From Sphingomonadaceae bacterium (GTDB lineage: Bacteria > Pseudomonadota > Alphaproteobacteria > Sphingomonadales > Sphingomonadaceae), in NCBI GenBank assembly GCA_024236195.1, contig JACKKZ010000003.1, positions 310,001 to 374,000 on the forward strand: a stretch of DNA of 64,000 bases, in the 5' to 3' direction. Shown one piece after another: positions 61,039 to 64,000 of this stretch. The position numbers and the translations under genes are program-made. How positions within the stretch are numbered: the first letter of the stretch is position 1; every line of letters starts with the position of its first letter. The notes beneath the pieces were generated by a model. The model was not told the DNA's origin and made no database searches. It worked only from the letters and a program-made list of their open reading frames with translations.

Positions 61039-62421
61039 TTACTCCGAAGGTTGATATTCCAATCGCTCGAGATGCATTGCCAGCAAAAGCCAAACCGCAC
61101 AGAGCTGAAAAATCGGCGTACGTAGCGGGTAATCAACAACGGAAGCGGCTCCGATTATCAAGAAGCATGAGCTCCAGAACAGGAAGCGCACCACCCCCTC
61201 TTTTTGTCGCAAAATCTTGTAAAGCGTCACACCGATCCAGCCCAACAGAGCAAGGAGCAAGGCCACCGCAGGTAGCCCGCCTTCAATGACAAGCTGAGCC
61301 CAGTCATTATGAGCCTGGTTCACATAGCTTGGCATCAGCAAGTTTGTTGGCTCGTAAATGTTGTAGACCTGCTCAAACGAGCCAAAGCCAGTCCCCACTA
61401 TCCAATGATCTGCCATCATTTCCTTCAGCACTGGCCACAGGCTCCAACGAAGATCTTCGAATGCATTCTGCGCTAGTATATCTTCAAAAGCACGAGAACG
61501 TTCAAAACCTATGAACGTACTGACCAAGAAGAGAATGAATGCAATAGGAGAGAGGGCAGTTGCTACTGGGTGGCCCTCTAACCAAAGCACAACGGAATTG
61601 CGGCGCTTGCTTGATTGTGAATTGGAAGTTCTCAGTATCAGCAGAATTGACGAAACAGTTGCTGCCAACAAGGCAAGCACCAATCCGCCGCGCGATCCAC
61701 TCACCAGTGCCGAAAGCAAAACAATCACGAAAGCAGCTGGATAGAAGTAGCCCAGCCACGGTTGATCGGTGCTTCGAGAACTTGCACTGAAGAGCCATGC
61801 TAGAACCAGCAAAACGATTGCCGAGAAGACCGCAGAATGGTTTTCATTGGCAAAGACGCCGACTGATGCGCCACGATTGGTAATCGCATAAAGATACAAA
61901 GGGCTAGTCGGTCCACTCAGCAATTGCAGAAAGCCGACCAAGGCATCCAGCAAACCAATGCCTGCGATGAGCAGCAAAATCATGCGGGGCTGAGCTCTCG
62001 TGGCCAATGCCAGCAGAAGACTCAATAAAGGGACGAGAAGTCCAAACAACGCGTTCAGACCGCGAAAAGGAGCCCACGAAATCGGACGCCAAGCATCTTG
62101 ACTCACTGCAACGCCATCCAGACCAGTCAGCAACTGCCTAGCAGGTAGGGCCTGCCAAATCGATGGAGGGAGCGAAATCAGTTGGATAACCGTCCACACG
62201 CCTATCAACAACAATATTGACACCAGAACTGGTGCTAAACGCAACTGAAAAAAGCTAGTCATGAGAATTACCGGCATGAGGCCAAGCGCGAACAGAGGTC
62301 GCAAGACTGCGAGTTGCGCGACATCAGGTCGTGAACTCCCGCCAAGCAAGGCGACGAGTACCGCAAGACATACGAGCACGAGCCAGCTACGAAGGAGGCG
62401 CGGTTTTACGTGCAGGGGCAT
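61039..62421 (-). CDS. O-antigen polymerase/ligase-like membrane protein
   Basis: 460 residues with about ten to twelve hydrophobic segments. The family region near the C-terminal half has GTGFGSFEQVYNIYEPTNLL, VNQAHNDWAQLVIEGGLPAV, the periplasmic loop with conserved His typical of Wzy/WaaL, and FANENHSAVFSAIVLLVLAW earlier. It should polymerise repeats or attach glycan to a carrier. It is the first gene of the wza-wzc operon and has an IS element 150 bp upstream of its start, between it and any distal promoter. Confidence 0.87.
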   Translation of the reverse strand: MPLHVKPRLLRSWLVLVCLAVLVALLGGSSRPDVAQLAVLRPLFALGLMPVILMTSFFQLRLAPVLVSILLLIGVWTVIQLISLPPSIWQALPARQLLTGLDGVAVSQDAWRPISWAPFRGLNALFGLLVPLLSLLLALATRAQPRMILLLIAGIGLLDALVGFLQLLSGPTSPLYLYAITNRGASVGVFANENHSAVFSAIVLLVLAWLFSASSRSTDQPWLGYFYPAAFVIVLLSALVSGSRGGLVLALLAATVSSILLILRTSNSQSSKRRNSVVLWLEGHPVATALSPIAFILFLVSTFIGFERSRAFEDILAQNAFEDLRWSLWPVLKEMMADHWIVGTGFGSFEQVYNIYEPTNLLMPSYVNQAHNDWAQLVIEGGLPAVALLLALLGWIGVTLYKILRQKEGVVRFLFWSSCFLIIGAASVVDYPLRTPIFQLCAVWLLLAMHLERLEYQPSE

Positions 62422-62649
62422 TCAAGCAAAGCCTTCATATTGAGAAATTCAAGGTCGGTGGATTAGGCAAACTCGCCAACGAATGGAAGGCATTGGTTGG
62501 TCTGTTGTCGGGCATTTTGTCCTGCACAAGGGAAATTTGGCTTTATTTTCGCGAAATTTGAGTTCTGACGTGATGTCGTGGACGGCTCTCGCACCAGCCT
62601 AAATATGGCAAGGTGCAGTCGTTGTAGGTCCACGTCTAGGAGTCGTTCC

Positions 62650-63669
62650 ATGGAGAAAGAGGTTGTTACCGTCGGATTGGATCTGGCGAAGAACGTATTT
62701 CAGATACATGCAATTGGAAGTGACGGTACCGTGCTTGTCCGGCGAAAGCTGCGGCGGGCCGAGGTGATCCGCTTCTTCACCGATTTGCCGGCATGCCTGG
62801 TCGGCATGGAAGCTTGTGCATCGGCGCATCATTGGGGGCGCGAGCTAATGGCTCTGGGCCATGAGGTGCGTTTGATGCCGCCAGCTTACGTCAAACCATA
62901 CGTGAAGCGGGGGAAGACCGATGCGGCGGATGCTGAGGCGATCTGCGAGGCGGTGACCCGTCCAACGATGCGCTTTGTCGCCGTGAAGACGGTCGAACAA
63001 CAAGCTGTGTTGATGCTCCACAAGAGCCGAGATCTTCTGGTCCGGCAACGAACAATGTTGATCAACGCACTGCGAGGGCACCTTGCTGAATATGGGATCG
63101 TCACCCGCGTGGGCGCCGGGGGAGTTACCGCATCATTGCAAGCGCTCCACGACGAGCAAAGTAAATTGCCGGATCATGCGAGATCAGCGCTGCACGGCAT
63201 TGCTGCACAGCTTAGAGCGCTCTCCAGCGAGATAGACCGGCTGGAGACACAGATCCTTGCATGGCACCGCAATGACGAGACGAGCTGTCGTCTCGCGACG
63301 ATCCCGGGCATAGGCCCGATTACCGCATCAGCCATTGCAGCCGCCGTGCCAGATGCATCGCTGTTCCGATCGGGACGACAGTTTGCAGCGTGGCTTGGGC
63401 TCACGCCACGGCCGCACAGCTCCGGCGGTAAGGAGCGGCTTGGCGGCATCACGAAACAGGGCGATGGCTATCTTCGACGACTTCTCGTTGTCGGCGCGAC
63501 CGCAGTCATGCGCATGGCGCGCAAGGATGCGTCTCGCCAACCCTGGATGGCGCAGCTCCTCGAGCGCAAGCCGACAAAGATCGCGACGGTGGCACTCGCG
63601 AACAAGACAGCGCGCATTGCCTGGGCGGTGATGGCGCGGAAGGAGGTTTACACGCCCGTGGCCGTGTAG
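62650..63669 (+). CDS. IS110/IS1111-family transposase (DEDD/serine recombinase)
   Basis: 339 residues from the ATG at 62650 with AGGAG seven bases upstream. The N-terminal RuvC-like DEDD domain: VGLDLAKNVFQIHA, CLVGMEACASAHHW, and GKTDAADAEAICEA. The C-terminal Transposase_20-type domain: LATIPGIGPITASAIAAAVP and FAAWLGLTPRPHSSGGKERL, the second containing the catalytic serine. The family uses RNA-guided recombination. The reading frame is intact. Confidence 0.92.
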   Translation: MEKEVVTVGLDLAKNVFQIHAIGSDGTVLVRRKLRRAEVIRFFTDLPACLVGMEACASAHHWGRELMALGHEVRLMPPAYVKPYVKRGKTDAADAEAICEAVTRPTMRFVAVKTVEQQAVLMLHKSRDLLVRQRTMLINALRGHLAEYGIVTRVGAGGVTASLQALHDEQSKLPDHARSALHGIAAQLRALSSEIDRLETQILAWHRNDETSCRLATIPGIGPITASAIAAAVPDASLFRSGRQFAAWLGLTPRPHSSGGKERLGGITKQGDGYLRRLLVVGATAVMRMARKDASRQPWMAQLLERKPTKIATVALANKTARIAWAVMARKEVYTPVAV

Positions 63670-64000
63670 AAGTTATCCTCGCCGCTCGCTCAACTTTGAG
63701 TGGCAGGAGGGCGCAAGGGCAGCTCAGTAGTGATGACGAACCGGTCAGACCGGGGGTTGGTGAAACCCAAGGGGTCACAGCGCTTCGAGCGCGATGACGT
63801 GATTAGGGAGCCGACCTGCGGACTTCATCAGGGCCAGCAGCCATACGGTGCTGCGCGAACAGGCCGAACACATGGATGCACCCGACCGATCTCATCACTG
63901 CAGAAAACTCTTGCGCAGCGAGAGCCGTCCACACATGACCCCAGCCTTCACTCAGTTGGGCACCCGCAATAACCCCTCGGATTTCCTGTGCTGATGTGAT
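63670..64000 (+). other. Right end of the IS and edge of window
   Basis: About 330 bp. It holds hairpins in 63741-63792, the right subterminal repeat (63918-63932) and then about 60 bp of host sequence. No gene is present; a 90-codon plus frame (63700-63972) crosses the repeat and is ignored. Confidence 0.6.
63735..63870 (+). ncRNA. Candidate bridge RNA (seekRNA) of the IS1111 element
   Basis: Three adjacent hairpins: CCGGT-CAG-ACCGG (63741-63753), GGGTT-GGTGA-AACCC (63754-63768) and GCGCT-TCG-AGCGC (63780-63792), followed by GCAGC..GCTGC pairing further on (about 63837-63856). IS1111-group elements are reported to encode their guide RNA in the 3' non-coding end, so this is the expected place. 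Boundaries are guesses. Confidence 0.5.

Larger units (their letters stand above)
62571..63935 (+). mobile_element. IS1111-group (IS110 family) insertion sequence
   Basis: Perfect 15-bp subterminal inverted repeats: GTGGACGGCTCTCGC at 62578-62592 and GCGAGAGCCGTCCAC at 63918-63932. The transposase gene lies between, and about 250 bp of non-coding DNA with hairpins separates its stop from the right repeat. Ends lie a few bases outside the repeats in this group, so the outer limits are approximate. No target duplication is expected. It is inserted in the upstream region of the exopolysaccharide operon. Confidence 0.87.

Noticed and set aside
63700..63972. 90-codon plus-strand frame after the IS1111 transposase
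   Set aside because: It runs through the right inverted repeat of the IS and overlaps the hairpin-rich region; more likely non-coding.
1..64000. tRNA, rRNA and CRISPR arrays
   Set aside because: No cloverleaf with the usual TTCGAATC-type arm, no rRNA-like conserved stretches and no regularly spaced repeats were seen; the Tyr-Gly microsatellite is coding.

Overview
The window looks like chromosome of an alphaproteobacterium, most likely Sphingomonadales (Sphingomonadaceae or Erythrobacteraceae). This rests on protein style, moderately high GC, a Wzc-type exopolysaccharide cluster, an AbiE/DUF6088 pair and a ParB / strawberry-notch / Toprim block of the kind carried by sphingomonad plasmids. 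No rRNA, tRNA or CRISPR array was seen. All assignments come from reading the sequence without database searches.

Layout. (1) 1-10008, minus: a tightly packed ten-gene run of five exported proteins or lipoproteins of unknown function, an OmpR-type response regulator and histidine kinase, a lipoprotein, a small exported protein, a secreted CHAT (caspase-like) protease and a secreted TPR protein cut by the window edge (the order given is 5' to 3' in broad terms). Facing away from it at 10325-13019 are four plus-strand genes for exported or membrane proteins, one SH3-like. (2) 13300-17860: an accessory patch with IS21-like end repeats, a type IV AbiE toxin-antitoxin pair, a HipBA pair and a wrecked tyrosine integrase; both toxin-antitoxin pairs have clear palindromic operators. 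(3) 17863-21363: TPR protein and FecR-domain protein, convergent with a CHASE2 adenylate cyclase. (4) 21493-30568: exported proteins and lipoproteins around an ECF sigma factor, a PAN-domain protein with a repeated C-terminal motif, and a membrane Ser/Thr kinase with a TPR-like extracytoplasmic part, then a PilZ protein.

(5) 30900-44000: a plasmid-like block with tandem hairpins, a small plasmid-associated protein, a membrane-anchored protein, a large ParB, a DNA methylase fused to a strawberry-notch helicase, a CHC2/Toprim primase-like protein and a VirB1-type lytic transglycosylase. It is followed by two IS1595/ISXO2-type transposase-like genes, the second of which has lost every catalytic acid. 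No replication initiator, relaxase or mating-pair genes are in view. (6) 44250-48689: a chaperone-usher fimbrial operon with two related pilins separated by an intrinsic terminator. (7) 48860-53849: a regulator-rich stretch with three related winged-helix proteins, a pseudo-receiver LuxR protein, a membrane-tethered LuxR protein and RadC. (8) 54186-62421: CpdA-like phosphodiesterase, a small exported protein with a strong terminator, a NusG paralogue, then the exopolysaccharide operon (polymerase/ligase, Wza, Wzc with a Tyr-Gly tail, TPR protein). (9) 62571-63935: an IS1111-group element directly upstream of that operon, with perfect 15-bp subterminal inverted repeats and a hairpin-rich 3' non-coding end that is a candidate bridge RNA.

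The unifying theme is envelope biology and its control: two-component, ECF/kinase, FecR/cyclic-nucleotide and NusG-type systems sit beside exported proteins, fimbriae and exopolysaccharide. The most promising undescribed unit is the CHAT-TPR two-component operon at the left end.
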